A stretch of DNA of 64,000 nt. Origin: Aliirhizobium smilacinae. GTDB lineage: Bacteria > Pseudomonadota > Alphaproteobacteria > Rhizobiales > Rhizobiaceae. The stretch covers positions 1,984,001-2,048,000 of the forward strand of contig NZ_VDMN01000001.1 of assembly GCF_006335145.1 (NCBI RefSeq), in the 5' to 3' direction. Shown piece by piece: positions 25,352 through 32,863 of this stretch (position 1 is its first letter; each line of letters starts with the position of its first letter). The notes beneath the pieces are model-generated. The model was not told where the DNA came from, ran no database searches, and saw nothing but the letters and a program-made list of their open reading frames with translations. A program made the translations under genes and the position numbers.

Positions 25352-27381
25352 TGCCGACAATCAAAGAAATTCGCGAGAAATACCCGCAGTATGAAGACTG
25401 GAACGATGCGCAGCTTGCAACGGCCCTGCATCGAAAATTCTATGCTGATATGCCGCGGGCCGACTTCAATAAGGCAATCGGCTTCGATGCATCCGAAAAC
25501 AAACCGATCTCGTTCGAAGAAGGGCAGGCCCTGCTTGACCAAGAAAACCAGTCAGGAGCATCCGGTGCCGCCGGTGCCGGTCTCTCTGGCTTTGTTGACG
25601 GAATACCGGTAGCCGGCCCTATGCTACTAGGCGGCGCCCAGCGCGCGGCAGCGGGCATTTCATCGCTCATTGATGGGGAGAGCTATGACGAGAACCTGAA
25701 GCAGGCCCAAGGGGTGACCAAGGCCGCACAGGGTGCACATCCATACGTCACGACCGGCGCGAATGTGGCCGGTGCCGTTGCTGGCACGCTGCCTCTTGTC
25801 GCGGCAGCACCGGCGGCGTTCGGTGCAGGCACTGCCGGTTTAACGGCGCGCTCTGCTGCATCAGCGTTTTCCGGTGCAGGCTTGGGTGGTGCGGATGCAG
25901 CGGTGCGATCTGGCGGAGATATCGAAAAATCCGCGCTTGGTGCCGGCATCGGCTTCGGTCTTGGCGCTATTGCTCCCGGTGTCGGCGGCCTTATCGGTGT
26001 CGGCGCACAAAAGATCTGGAATGCCGCAACCAATCGTGCCGCTGCCGCTGCCGCAGGTGTAACGCCTCGCGCAGTGAAGGATGTTGCCAATCTCGCGGCA
26101 CGGGATGGTCTCGACGCCAGCGCAATGCGCAGCGCTCTGGATAATCTGGGGCCTGAGGCGATGATAATGGATGTCGGGCCGGGACTGCAGGGCCGTGCAG
26201 GCGGTATAGCGGCAACGCCGGGTGAAGGACAGGCAATCATTCGCGATGCGCTTGCTGCACGCCAGGCAGGCGCAAACGGCAGGATAGGGCAAGCTGTCGA
26301 CGATTCGCTTGGGCCGAATGTTATTCCGTCCCAGATCGATCAAGGCATCGAAGCGGGTCAGCGCTCCCTCTCCCCGCTTTACGGGGAAGCGTTCAACGGT
26401 GCCAGGGCCGTCAACACACAGCCGATCGCTGAAGGCTTGGAGGCGCAGGCCGTCAATCTTCGCGGCGATGCCCAGGCCGCCGTGCAGCGTGTTCGCCGGA
26501 TGCTGAATATCACCGGCACCGACCAGCTTGACCCCAATCCCGGCACGCTCTTCCAGACCCGCCAGGCGATCGACGGCTTGATGGCGACAGAGGCCAATCC
26601 GCAGGTTACCCGGGTTCTAACCGGTGTCCGTTCTCAGATCGACGACGAGCTGGCACGCACGGTGCCGAACTTGAAAGAGGTGGATGCAAGCTTTGCCGAG
26701 CTTGCGCGGCAGCGCGAGGCACTGAAGCGCGGTCAAACAGTCCTTGAAGGCAAACGGAGTTCACCTCGCCCCACTGAGCTTGTTGACGAGGTAACGGCCG
26801 GCGCATTGCCGCAAGGCATGCAGATTGGCCCATCGGCTGTCCCGTTGCGACTTTCGCAAGGTGCGCGAGCTGAAGTCGATCGCATTCTCGGTAACCACGC
26901 CAACGATGTCGTCAAGCTCAACAACCTGATCAAAACAGAGGGGGATTGGAACAGGTCTCGGTTGGCAACTCTCTTCGGACAGGAGAAAGCGGATCGGCTG
27001 TTTAAGGTGCTCGAAGCCGAGCGCATTTATGCTGATACGAACCAAGTTGTTACCCGCAACAGCGAAACCACACGGCGCCTGGCGGCCAAGGGAGAGGCAT
27101 CACCCTCTGAACCGGATCTGGTGAAAAGCTCATTTGCTGCCGGCGGCGTCAAAGCCATTCCTCGCGCTATGGCCGTCAAAGCGTCCGACAAGGTGATAAA
27201 CGCGCTGTTGAGTGGGCGCCGCGCTGCCGCCGAAACGGATATGTCCCGCGTTCTGAGTTCGCGGAATCGCGCCATTCTCGATGCGCTGCAATCGCGTGAG
27301 ATGTTACCTCGGATCGATCGACGCGCGGATTCCGTCGCAAAGGCCCTATTGCTGGGGTCCGGTGCCGCGTCCTCTCGATGA
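25351..27381 (+). CDS. Large virion/ejection-type protein
   Basis: 676 residues. The N-terminal segment IKEIREKYPQYEDWNDAQLA and TALHRKFYADMPRADF is the short motif often found at the start of large phage internal or ejection proteins. A very long Gly/Ala-rich hydrophobic stretch follows (about 75-230, GAGLSGFVDGIPVAGPMLLG, VAGAVAGTLPLVAAAPAAFG), plausible for membrane insertion. The rest is a long helical region (about 230-600). Together with its upstream neighbour it resembles the ejection-protein pair of short-tailed phages. No catalytic motif is visible. The last 36 bases overlap a minus-strand ORF. Confidence 0.75.
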   Translation: MPTIKEIREKYPQYEDWNDAQLATALHRKFYADMPRADFNKAIGFDASENKPISFEEGQALLDQENQSGASGAAGAGLSGFVDGIPVAGPMLLGGAQRAAAGISSLIDGESYDENLKQAQGVTKAAQGAHPYVTTGANVAGAVAGTLPLVAAAPAAFGAGTAGLTARSAASAFSGAGLGGADAAVRSGGDIEKSALGAGIGFGLGAIAPGVGGLIGVGAQKIWNAATNRAAAAAAGVTPRAVKDVANLAARDGLDASAMRSALDNLGPEAMIMDVGPGLQGRAGGIAATPGEGQAIIRDALAARQAGANGRIGQAVDDSLGPNVIPSQIDQGIEAGQRSLSPLYGEAFNGARAVNTQPIAEGLEAQAVNLRGDAQAAVQRVRRMLNITGTDQLDPNPGTLFQTRQAIDGLMATEANPQVTRVLTGVRSQIDDELARTVPNLKEVDASFAELARQREALKRGQTVLEGKRSSPRPTELVDEVTAGALPQGMQIGPSAVPLRLSQGARAEVDRILGNHANDVVKLNNLIKTEGDWNRSRLATLFGQEKADRLFKVLEAERIYADTNQVVTRNSETTRRLAAKGEASPSEPDLVKSSFAAGGVKAIPRAMAVKASDKVINALLSGRRAAAETDMSRVLSSRNRAILDALQSREMLPRIDRRADSVAKALLLGSGAASSR

Positions 27382-27564
27382 TCCGTCCAACTTCTCTCCG
27401 AGCCACCACACCCCGAAGACGAGCGCGCCGCCGCAGATGAAGCCAATCGGGAAACCCGGGCCGTCAAAAAGCCCGGCCACTGCCTTGAAGCCTACGCCAA
27501 AGCCGTAAAGCACAGCCACAAGCGTCAGAACGCATCCGATCTGCAAAATTCGTAGCAACAACAT
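27346..27564 (-). CDS. Small two-helix membrane protein
   Basis: 72 residues. MLLLRILQIGCVLTLVAVLY and FPIGFICGGALVFGVWWLG are two transmembrane helices, with a short basic tail (DGSSRGRGTGPQQ). It runs antisense to its neighbours and overlaps the end of the 676-residue gene by 36 bp. The pattern could fit a holin-like or small toxin-like membrane protein, but size alone does not decide this. An AGG ten bases before the ATG is a weak ribosome-binding site. Confidence 0.55.
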   Translation of the reverse strand: MLLLRILQIGCVLTLVAVLYGFGVGFKAVAGLFDGPGFPIGFICGGALVFGVWWLGEKLDGSSRGRGTGPQQ

Positions 27565-27596
27565 TGCGGGCAGCCTAAAAAGGAAAGTCGCTCACC

Positions 27597-27950
27597 ATGC
27601 GCATAACTGGCCTCGATTTTCAATCCATCGCTGAAGCGGCGGAATATCTGCAACTGCTTCAGATGGAGGCGCGGCATGGAGAGCGCAACGTGTCGGCCGT
27701 CGGGGCGGTTCTGGATGCGATCGACATGATGGAATGTCGGTCGATTGCCGACGCAATGGCCCTGATCGATCTTTCACAGCAGATATCAGCGGCGTTGTTT
27801 TTCGAACTGCGGGGCAATGTCGATGGACCTGGCGAAGGAGAGGACCAGACGGCGCAGCTCGCGGGAATTATGCGCTACCTTAGCCGGTGCCGTGAGGGTT
27901 TAACCGAGCTGGGTGACCAGGCGCCGCCACATAGTGTCACGATAAATTAG
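27597..27950 (+). CDS. Element protein of unknown function
   Basis: 117 residues, mostly helical and acidic, with no membrane segment. FQSIAEAAEYLQLLQMEARH and AVLDAIDMMECRSIADAMAL suggest a small helical bundle. It is convergent with the Xre repressor gene, 13 bp apart, and follows the two large virion-type genes. AAAGGAAAG lies before the ATG. I do not recognise it. Confidence 0.65.
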   Translation: MRITGLDFQSIAEAAEYLQLLQMEARHGERNVSAVGAVLDAIDMMECRSIADAMALIDLSQQISAALFFELRGNVDGPGEGEDQTAQLAGIMRYLSRCREGLTELGDQAPPHSVTIN

Positions 27951-27963
27951 CCTTCGCGCGCCT

Positions 27964-28194
27964 TCACTTCTTGAGGCGGAGCCGTGCACCTGTGTATTCT
28001 CCGTTCGTGATTTCTACATCATACGCAGCGTACGCGGCCTTGATCTTATCCTTGGTAGTATCGGTCGCTATGCCGGTCGTTTCGAACCGGTGGACCGTTG
28101 TGAAGGCGATCCCGGCATGTTCTGCCAGCTCTCGCACAGACCACTTCAAGATAGCCCGCGCCGCGCGGTTTGCTTCAGGCGTCAGTTCAGCCAT
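27964..28194 (-). CDS. Xre-family repressor
   Basis: 76 residues made of a single helix-turn-helix: LKWSVRELAEHAGIAFTTVH followed by RFETTGIATDTTKDKIKAAY is the classic Xre/cI-type domain, with a short C-terminal strand region. It is transcribed divergently from the 28283 operon across a gap filled with palindromes (28207-28272), which are its likely operators. It is probably the element's lysogeny-type repressor. It has no C-terminal protease domain, so induction would need an antirepressor or another signal, as in satellites and some prophages. Confidence 0.88.
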   Translation of the reverse strand: MAELTPEANRAARAILKWSVRELAEHAGIAFTTVHRFETTGIATDTTKDKIKAAYAAYDVEITNGEYTGARLRLKK

Positions 28195-28206
28195 ATGTGC
28201 TCCAAA

Positions 28207-28272
28207 TTGTTACAGGTGTATGCTTTCTGGATTGACGCATACGGTTGTATGCTATACATACACTTGTAACAA
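28207..28272. promoter_or_regulatory. Palindromic operator cluster for the Xre repressor
   Basis: Two 16-bp outer arms, TTGTTACAGGTGTATG (28207-28222) and CATACACTTGTAACAA (28257-28272), are inverted copies with 15 of 16 bases matching. Between them GCATACGGTTGTATGC (28237-28252) is a perfect palindrome with a 4-bp spacer, and GTATGCTATACATAC (28247-28261) is a further partial one. The common half-site is GTATG or GCATAC. The cluster lies between divergent promoters of the repressor and the 28283 operon. Confidence 0.82.
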
Positions 28273-28282
28273 CGAAACAGCA

Positions 28283-28660
28283 ATGGATAAACACCCGATG
28301 TCGAACAGCCCTGTTCCGGCCGCTGCCGAAGGCATGCCGAAATTCGACCTCCGCCAGATCATGCGGGATGCATGGTCAATCTATCGTCGCATCTGGGGTG
28401 GCTCATGCCGGCCGGCCAATGAGCAGGTCCGCCGCAAAGAACTGGCGAAGGCTTTGCGCAACGCTTGGGCACTGGCAAGGCAGGCCCGCGCCGCAGCGGC
28501 GAAGACGCTGGCGGAAAAGGCGGCCGATCGGGTGCGCGAACTCACTGCCGAGCTGATGCGGCTCGATGCCCGCCCATGGGGCATGCGCAGCCATCGCAGC
28601 GCCACCGCACGCGATGTAATCCAACTCGAGCTGGCGAGCGCCCAGGCGGTGCTGCAATGA
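28283..28660 (+). CDS. Element protein, helical and basic, unknown function
   Basis: 125 residues from the ATG at 28283; an ATG at 28298 is an alternative with GGATAA upstream. The N-terminal third contains KFDLRQIMRDAWSIYRRIWG, and the rest is a long Ala/Arg-rich helix (QARAAAAKTLAEKAADRVRE), probably a coiled coil. It is the first gene of the operon controlled by the operator cluster. The open frame continues upstream to 27971, but only by running through the operators and antisense to the repressor. Confidence 0.7.
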   Translation: MDKHPMSNSPVPAAAEGMPKFDLRQIMRDAWSIYRRIWGGSCRPANEQVRRKELAKALRNAWALARQARAAAAKTLAEKAADRVRELTAELMRLDARPWGMRSHRSATARDVIQLELASAQAVLQ

Positions 28661-29253
28661 GCAAGCGTTCTCAAATCTCCGATGTAAGCCTCTCGATATC
28701 TGAGCTGCGCCGGGCGGCAATGGTCGCAGACGAATACATCAATTTCGAACTCAGCGCCGGCAACGGCGGGAATTTCTCGGATGCTTGCACTCTGACGAGC
28801 GAGCAGGCCGACGGCATCGTCTACATGCTTCGCCATCTCCGAAACCTCGCCGAGCAATTGGGGAAAGAGGTCGAGAACATGTGTCAGGGGAAAGGGATGA
28901 ACCGGCGCATGGTGCGAGACGGCGGCCTGGTGGCCGCAGTTACGAGCCACACTACGGTTTCTACCGCTGACATCGCAGATCCATTGCTTGAAATGATCCA
29001 GAATTACAGGCGCAGCCTGAAGGATTTCAACGAAAATGCTCCTCACGATGATGAAGGCGCCGATGCATATGGCAAACGATCCTGGTTTCCCGTTTTAGTT
29101 CAATTGAACCAGTGGAGCGAACCCGCTGCCAGCCTGCAAGGCGCAACCGAAGCGCTCCGGATCGCTATCTCGGATGAAAATGGCGTCTACGGATCGGAGG
29201 CCGCAGATCGAATGGTGAAGGCTGCATTGGGTTATTTGGAGGCGCAGTTATGA
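28657..29253 (+). CDS. Element protein of unknown function
   Basis: 198 residues, start overlapping the previous stop by four bases (ATGA). Largely helical and acidic, with no signal peptide or membrane segment. Two halves can be seen: MLRHLRNLAEQLGKEVENMC, then a region around NYRRSLKDFNENAPHDDEGA. I see no catalytic motif. The position as second gene in the repressor-controlled operon suggests an early function. Confidence 0.7.
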   Translation: MSKRSQISDVSLSISELRRAAMVADEYINFELSAGNGGNFSDACTLTSEQADGIVYMLRHLRNLAEQLGKEVENMCQGKGMNRRMVRDGGLVAAVTSHTTVSTADIADPLLEMIQNYRRSLKDFNENAPHDDEGADAYGKRSWFPVLVQLNQWSEPAASLQGATEALRIAISDENGVYGSEAADRMVKAALGYLEAQL

Positions 29254-29612
29254 CCGGCGAATGCAACAGAACGCCATCGATCTATCGCCTCATGGCGACG
29301 TACTGGGATCGGTATGACATTCTCGCAGAAGCGATGTGGCTCTCCAATCGGGCGTCAGATGAATCTGCCGAACACGCCGCCGCTCTGGACGCTCAATGGC
29401 AGGCCGGCAACGATATGGATGAAGCCATAGTACAAATCTGCGCTTTCGTGCCTCAGAAGATGGAGGATGCACGGATTAAGGCGAAATTTGTAGCGGCTAT
29501 CGCCGAAGACAAAGGCGGGACGCTGGAAGCCCCGGAATTGGCGGCGCTTATTCAGTCCCTCCCGAACCTCATTCTTTGCGAATACGCGCGCCTTGAAGGA
29601 GTGCGGTCATGA
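29250..29612 (+). CDS. Element protein of unknown function
   Basis: 120 residues, coupled by four-base overlaps on both sides. Helical, with RLMATYWDRYDILAEAMWLS at the N-terminus and FVPQKMEDARIKAKFVAAIA in the middle. Several small rhizobial prophage proteins share this sort of composition, but I cannot assign a family. Confidence 0.68.
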   Translation: MTGECNRTPSIYRLMATYWDRYDILAEAMWLSNRASDESAEHAAALDAQWQAGNDMDEAIVQICAFVPQKMEDARIKAKFVAAIAEDKGGTLEAPELAALIQSLPNLILCEYARLEGVRS

Positions 29613-29848
29613 GGGCGCGGGCCAAAATTCATCGAATGCGGATCCAGCGCCGGTGCCGAGGCGCGGGCGATAAGGCGCATGCCGAGATTTACCGGCTGCG
29701 GCGGGCCACATTGGAAACTTATATCGAGGAGCTGATAGCTCTGCTCGATGCGATCGACGGCGATACGGATCTTGAAGACGACGAGATCGAGGATATCGAC
29801 GAGCGGGAGCTGCCGTTTGCCACTGTCAAATCAGAGGCTAGGCTATGA
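29609..29848 (+). CDS. Small charged element protein
   Basis: 79 residues with an Arg-rich front (MRARAKIHRMRIQRRCRGAG) and a strongly acidic end (DGDTDLEDDEIEDIDERELP). The opposite charge of the two ends suggests an interaction or DNA-mimic type protein, but this is speculation. It is coupled by four-base overlaps to both neighbours. Confidence 0.65.
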   Translation: MRARAKIHRMRIQRRCRGAGDKAHAEIYRLRRATLETYIEELIALLDAIDGDTDLEDDEIEDIDERELPFATVKSEARL

Positions 29849-29985
29849 CGGCACGGAGCATAATCCGGCTTATGGTCGCGCGAAGGATGTTCAAACTGTC
29901 TCGCTGGCTCCTGAAGGCCGGCGAGGCGATGCTTGAGAAGGAATGTCGATCAAGGCCGGAAACATCCCGAACTCGCGGCCGATGA
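29845..29985 (+). CDS. 46-residue basic ORF at the end of the overlapping chain
   Basis: Translated by hand from the ATG at 29845, which overlaps the previous stop (ATGA), to the TGA at 29983. It begins MTARSIIRLMVARRMFKLSR and ends RTRGR, is strongly basic and possibly amphipathic. The only support is the same four-base overlap used by every gene of this operon. Confidence 0.5.
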   Translation: MTARSIIRLMVARRMFKLSRWLLKAGEAMLEKECRSRPETSRTRGR

Positions 29986-29993
29986 ACCACTGA

Positions 29994-30434
29994 ACCTGTT
30001 AAAAATTGTTATTCCACCGGCTGAACGCTCCCGGTGAAGGATGTTGGTAGATGTTGGTATTTCGGCAGAAACCACTTTCCGGTGCAAACCTGAAAAAACC
30101 TGAGATTTAACCGACTATGAGCGCCAGGTGTCACGCCGGGCCGCCTGTTAGTAAATGTTAGTGTTCAGGCCGAAATCGCTTTCCGGTCGGCTTTGTTGTT
30201 AAAGGTTGTGGTTCAGGTCGAAATTTCTTCCCGGTGTCGATATCGACAGACCTTAGAAGAATTCTAGAACAGCGATAAACGGCGCACCCCTGCATGTTCA
30301 CTTTTGTGAACCTTTTCACTGTTTTTGTTTCCCGGTGAGCAATCATAAAAACCTTACAAAACCTTACTTTTTGAGCGCTGCGCGCGCCCGGTGTGGCATG
30401 GCCGCGCTCGTCCTGCTACTTCAGAAAACTTCAG
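29994..30434 (+). repeat. Array of about eight period-10 repeat units ending in CCGGTG
   Basis: Non-coding. Units start at 29994, 30042, 30087, 30146, 30194, 30295 and 30351, with a degenerate one at about 30415. Each has a 10-bp sequence, an immediately following near-copy, 17 bp, then CCGGTG or a close variant, beginning 37 bp from the unit start. Examples of first and second copy: TGTTGGTAGA and TGTTGGTATT (30042); TGTTAGTAAA and TGTTAGTGTT (30146); ACCTTACAAA and ACCTTACTTT (30351). The bases before CCGGTG are pyrimidine-rich, often CTTT or CTTC. Copies agree within a unit but differ between units. Confidence 0.8.
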
Positions 30435-30471
30435 TCGCACCCGTCGGGTTGGTCGATTCAAGGAGGCTGTG

Positions 30472-30924
30472 ATGCTGCTAATCGATTTTCTGTCCTACTT
30501 TAACTTGTTCCTTGTTTTCGCCGGCGCCCTTATAGGCGTCTTTCTAAACCGGGTTGTACAGGCCTTAGTAGATAGGGGGCTTCGCCAACAGACGATCAAA
30601 CTGGAGTGGGAGCAGAAGAAGCGAGAGCAAGCGGCCAGAGTGGCGGAATACATGTCATACGCTTGGCAACTGCGCAGCGATGATACCATGGATATTTATC
30701 GGAAAACTAACCAGCTCGGTTGGGAACTGGCGATGTACTTACCAGCCGAACTGTACACCCATGTCCGTGACGGCGTTATGGATGCCAATGATAAAAATCC
30801 ATTGAGCGCTATCCTTGCAGCGCGGAAGCATCTTTTAAAAGATGAGCGGGATGCGTTAACGTTGGATGATATCGCATTTCACTTTCCCAACGCGAAGGTA
30901 ATCTCAAAAGCTGTCGAAAACTAA
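30472..30924 (+). CDS. Membrane-anchored helical protein, unknown function
   Basis: 150 residues from the ATG at 30472, with AGGAGG six bases upstream. One N-terminal transmembrane helix (FLSYFNLFLVFAGALIGVFL) is followed by a charged cytoplasmic helix (KLEWEQKKREQAARVAEYMS) and a helical C-terminal domain. AT-richer than the upstream operon, which suggests separate acquisition. It is flanked by the two repeat-unit arrays. Membrane-anchored accessory proteins of this sort occur among island cargo, but I have no direct evidence for a defence role. Confidence 0.7.
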   Translation: MLLIDFLSYFNLFLVFAGALIGVFLNRVVQALVDRGLRQQTIKLEWEQKKREQAARVAEYMSYAWQLRSDDTMDIYRKTNQLGWELAMYLPAELYTHVRDGVMDANDKNPLSAILAARKHLLKDERDALTLDDIAFHFPNAKVISKAVEN

Positions 30925-30942
30925 ACAGGCTCGAGATTCAGT

Positions 30943-31218
30943 TCACTCACCCCAAGCATATCGAAGCAAATCTACGACGGCCATAGAAACCGTTGACGCG
31001 GCGACTAAAACGGCGAGTACACGCTCTCGTTTGCCAAGTCGAAGTGTCGTTTCCACTCGATGACCGTCCCAGTAAAGATCCCCTGTCCTTCTGTGGACGC
31101 CGAGTAGGGTTACACCTTGAATTGAGATAGGTCGAATTTCACTATCCCAATCGTCGGGCGGATCGGCCGTGCTGATCGCAAGCCGGCGGATTTCTTCCCA
31201 ATCTATTTGTTCGCCCAT
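30943..31218 (-). CDS. Small protein with C-terminal membrane helix, unknown function
   Basis: 91 residues from the ATG at 31218 (a GTG at 31224 is also in frame). The soluble part contains DWEEIRRLAISTADPPDDWD and LGVHRRTGDLYWDGHRVETT, and the C-terminal RVLAVLVAASTVSMAVVDLL is a transmembrane helix. It converges on the 30472 membrane protein with 18 bp between stops. The ribosome-binding site is weak, and a repeat unit (31231) lies directly upstream of the start. Confidence 0.6.
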   Translation of the reverse strand: MGEQIDWEEIRRLAISTADPPDDWDSEIRPISIQGVTLLGVHRRTGDLYWDGHRVETTLRLGKRERVLAVLVAASTVSMAVVDLLRYAWGE

Positions 31219-31230
31219 GGTCACGCATGA

Positions 31231-31581
31231 TGTTGGTAAACGTTGGTCTTTTTACAGAAACAGGTTTTTCGGTTACGTAACAACCTTAAAAATCTGAAAT
31301 CTCAGGTACTATGTCGTCCACCACAGAGCGCGCACACATTTATTGTTCCTAGCCGGTGGAATTAACGCAATCTGACAATACCAGACTTTTTTGCAGCTAT
31401 TCCTGCCCGGTTGAAATGCCCGATCTATCCGGCCCCTGTAGACTGTACAGGCCGTGAAAGCTTCAGTTTATGTTGATGGACGTACGTTTGCGCACAGCCG
31501 CGTTCGGCAAGCTTAGAACCGAGCGTTTAACCTTGATTGGCTAAGGTTAGCCAAGGTTTCGGTCGGTCTCGCTTCCCGGTA
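31231..31581 (+). repeat. Second group of period-10 repeat units
   Basis: Non-coding. Units start at 31231 (TGTTGGTAAA and CGTTGGTCTT, ending TTCGGTT), 31370 (ATCTGACAAT and ACCAGACTTT, ending CCGGTT) and 31539 (GGCTAAGGTT and AGCCAAGGTT, ending CCGGTA). They share the 10 + 10 + 17 spacing of the first array. About 70 bp starting at 31231 are also recognisably similar to 30042-30110. A CCGGTG at 31353 has no matching repeat pair. The rest of 31225-31622 shows no ORF. Confidence 0.7.
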
Positions 31582-31622
31582 GAACCCAACCAGGCATACT
31601 GCTTACCACTGGCCGCATCGCC

Positions 31623-32471
31623 TCATTTGGCCGCGACTGAGGTGCTCCGTGCGCGTCCTTCGAATATCTTGAGGTAATTCATAGTGGTGATGTCCTGAGC
31701 ATACATGCAGTGTAGCAGCCAGACGCGCTTCCAGAGTTCATCATGCTCAGGAAGGTAATTCACCGCCAACCCGAGTGTTTTCGCTTCGCGATGGTCTACG
31801 ACAGAGCCATGAGAATGGAAAACGTTTTTGGTAGACAAGGCCTCAACGACCGCCGACACTTCTTGAGGCTGTTTTCCCGCAAGCATCCCTGTCTGCAGAA
31901 GCGATGTCGCGAGCTTCTTCGTCTGCATAATGGCATATGCAGCGAGGCGATGCAGGGGATAGTTTTGCTGGGCGATAGGGGCCTCGATCAGTATCGACGC
32001 CGGAACTCCATTTAGATGGGGATCGATCGGCCCGAGTTCAGAGGTTGGCCCCATAATGATTTCGCGTGCAGCAAGGCAGATCATTGTGCCGTTGCTCTTC
32101 GCGGCATTCACGACAATCACTCGCAGGTCCGGAACCATGCTTTGAAGCAAAGATACAATTGCTTCAGTGGCATCCGTTTCGCCGCCATTGGTTTCGAGAA
32201 GAAGATCCGTAGGCGCGCCACCTATGTCGCCAAGCAGCTCGGCAACATAGGGGATGTCACCGGCGTTGATCATCGATTCATTTCTGAAGCGATTTGCAAA
32301 ATAAACCACAAGTCGCCTGCCGGTCATTTCCTCGATATCGGAAATAATGAGCTGGCGGAGATATCTGTCTTTTTGCTGGACCCAGAATAGTGGCGACTGC
32401 GAAGGAAGCGATTTGCCTCTGGGAAATTTGGCCTGCTCGGCCGGACTAGCCTTGTCCTCGGTCCCGCTCAT
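31623..32471 (-). CDS. SDH-family Clp-fold serine protease
   Basis: 282 residues from the ATG at 32471. The Clp/crotonase-type fold of the serine dehydrogenase proteinase (SDH/PF01972) family is visible: DLLLETNGGETDATEAIVSL, then VVNAAKSNGTMICLAAREII with the nucleophile serine in KSNGT, then MGPTSELGPIDPHLNG. There is no signal peptide, so it is probably cytoplasmic. It overlaps the 67-residue ORF upstream by 26 bp, indicating coupling. Position between the repeat array and an FRG-domain gene at the attR end marks it as cargo; proteases of this class do occur in defence islands, but that role is inferred. Confidence 0.86.
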   Translation of the reverse strand: MSGTEDKASPAEQAKFPRGKSLPSQSPLFWVQQKDRYLRQLIISDIEEMTGRRLVVYFANRFRNESMINAGDIPYVAELLGDIGGAPTDLLLETNGGETDATEAIVSLLQSMVPDLRVIVVNAAKSNGTMICLAAREIIMGPTSELGPIDPHLNGVPASILIEAPIAQQNYPLHRLAAYAIMQTKKLATSLLQTGMLAGKQPQEVSAVVEALSTKNVFHSHGSVVDHREAKTLGLAVNYLPEHDELWKRVWLLHCMYAQDITTMNYLKIFEGRARSTSVAAK

Positions 32472-32649
32472 ATTCCCCCGGTGTCTTCGTCTCTGCCGCA
32501 TCGCCGTGAACCATGCGCCTCATCTTGTCATAGTCCGGTCGCGGTTCGGCGGGAGCATGAACGACGCGAGTATCTACCATGCGGCCGGAAGACTTTGGCC
32601 GAGTGATATCGGAAATATCTGCCATCGCGACAGATTGAAAAAGGTTCAT
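32446..32649 (-). CDS. 67-residue partner upstream of the SDH protease
   Basis: Starts at the ATG at 32649 (MNLFQSVAMADISDITRPKS) with GGAG six bases upstream; the frame is open to 32721. It is hydrophilic and probably disordered (HAPAEPRPDYDKMRRMVHGD), with no membrane helix. Its stop lies 26 bp inside the protease gene, so the two should be made together. It could be an adaptor, inhibitor or substrate of the protease, which is speculative. Confidence 0.55.
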   Translation of the reverse strand: MNLFQSVAMADISDITRPKSSGRMVDTRVVHAPAEPRPDYDKMRRMVHGDAAETKTPGEYERDRGQG

Positions 32650-32863
32650 GATGCTCTCCATCGAGCGAGTGGTTCCGCTTCGGTCATAGAAGCCTATCGT
32701 TGTGCGTGGCTGTCCGCGCATCTGGCATTAAGAGAATCAGTCACGCTGATAGCCGTCAAGGCATTTGTCGGAAGGGATAACGCTCTCGCCGTTATTTTAT
32801 CCGGTCAGCCTTAAAAATATATGAGGCCCGCCGATCGATGCGTTTTACTAATAGTGTTTGGTA

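Noticed and set aside
27971..28282. In-frame upstream extension of the 28283 gene
   Set aside because: It would be translated through the repressor gene in antisense and through the operator palindromes. The ATG at 28283 directly after the operators fits better.
29994..30434. CRISPR array
   Set aside because: The repeated 10-mers differ from unit to unit, the constant part is only about 6 bp, spacing is not repeat-spacer, and no cas gene is nearby.
30415..30457. A complete eighth repeat unit
   Set aside because: ACTTCAG is repeated at 10-bp period, but no CCGGTG follows at the expected distance, so I treat it as degenerate.
31316..31358. An extra repeat unit ending in CCGGTG at 31353
   Set aside because: The two 10-mers before it match at only about 3 of 10 positions, no better than chance.
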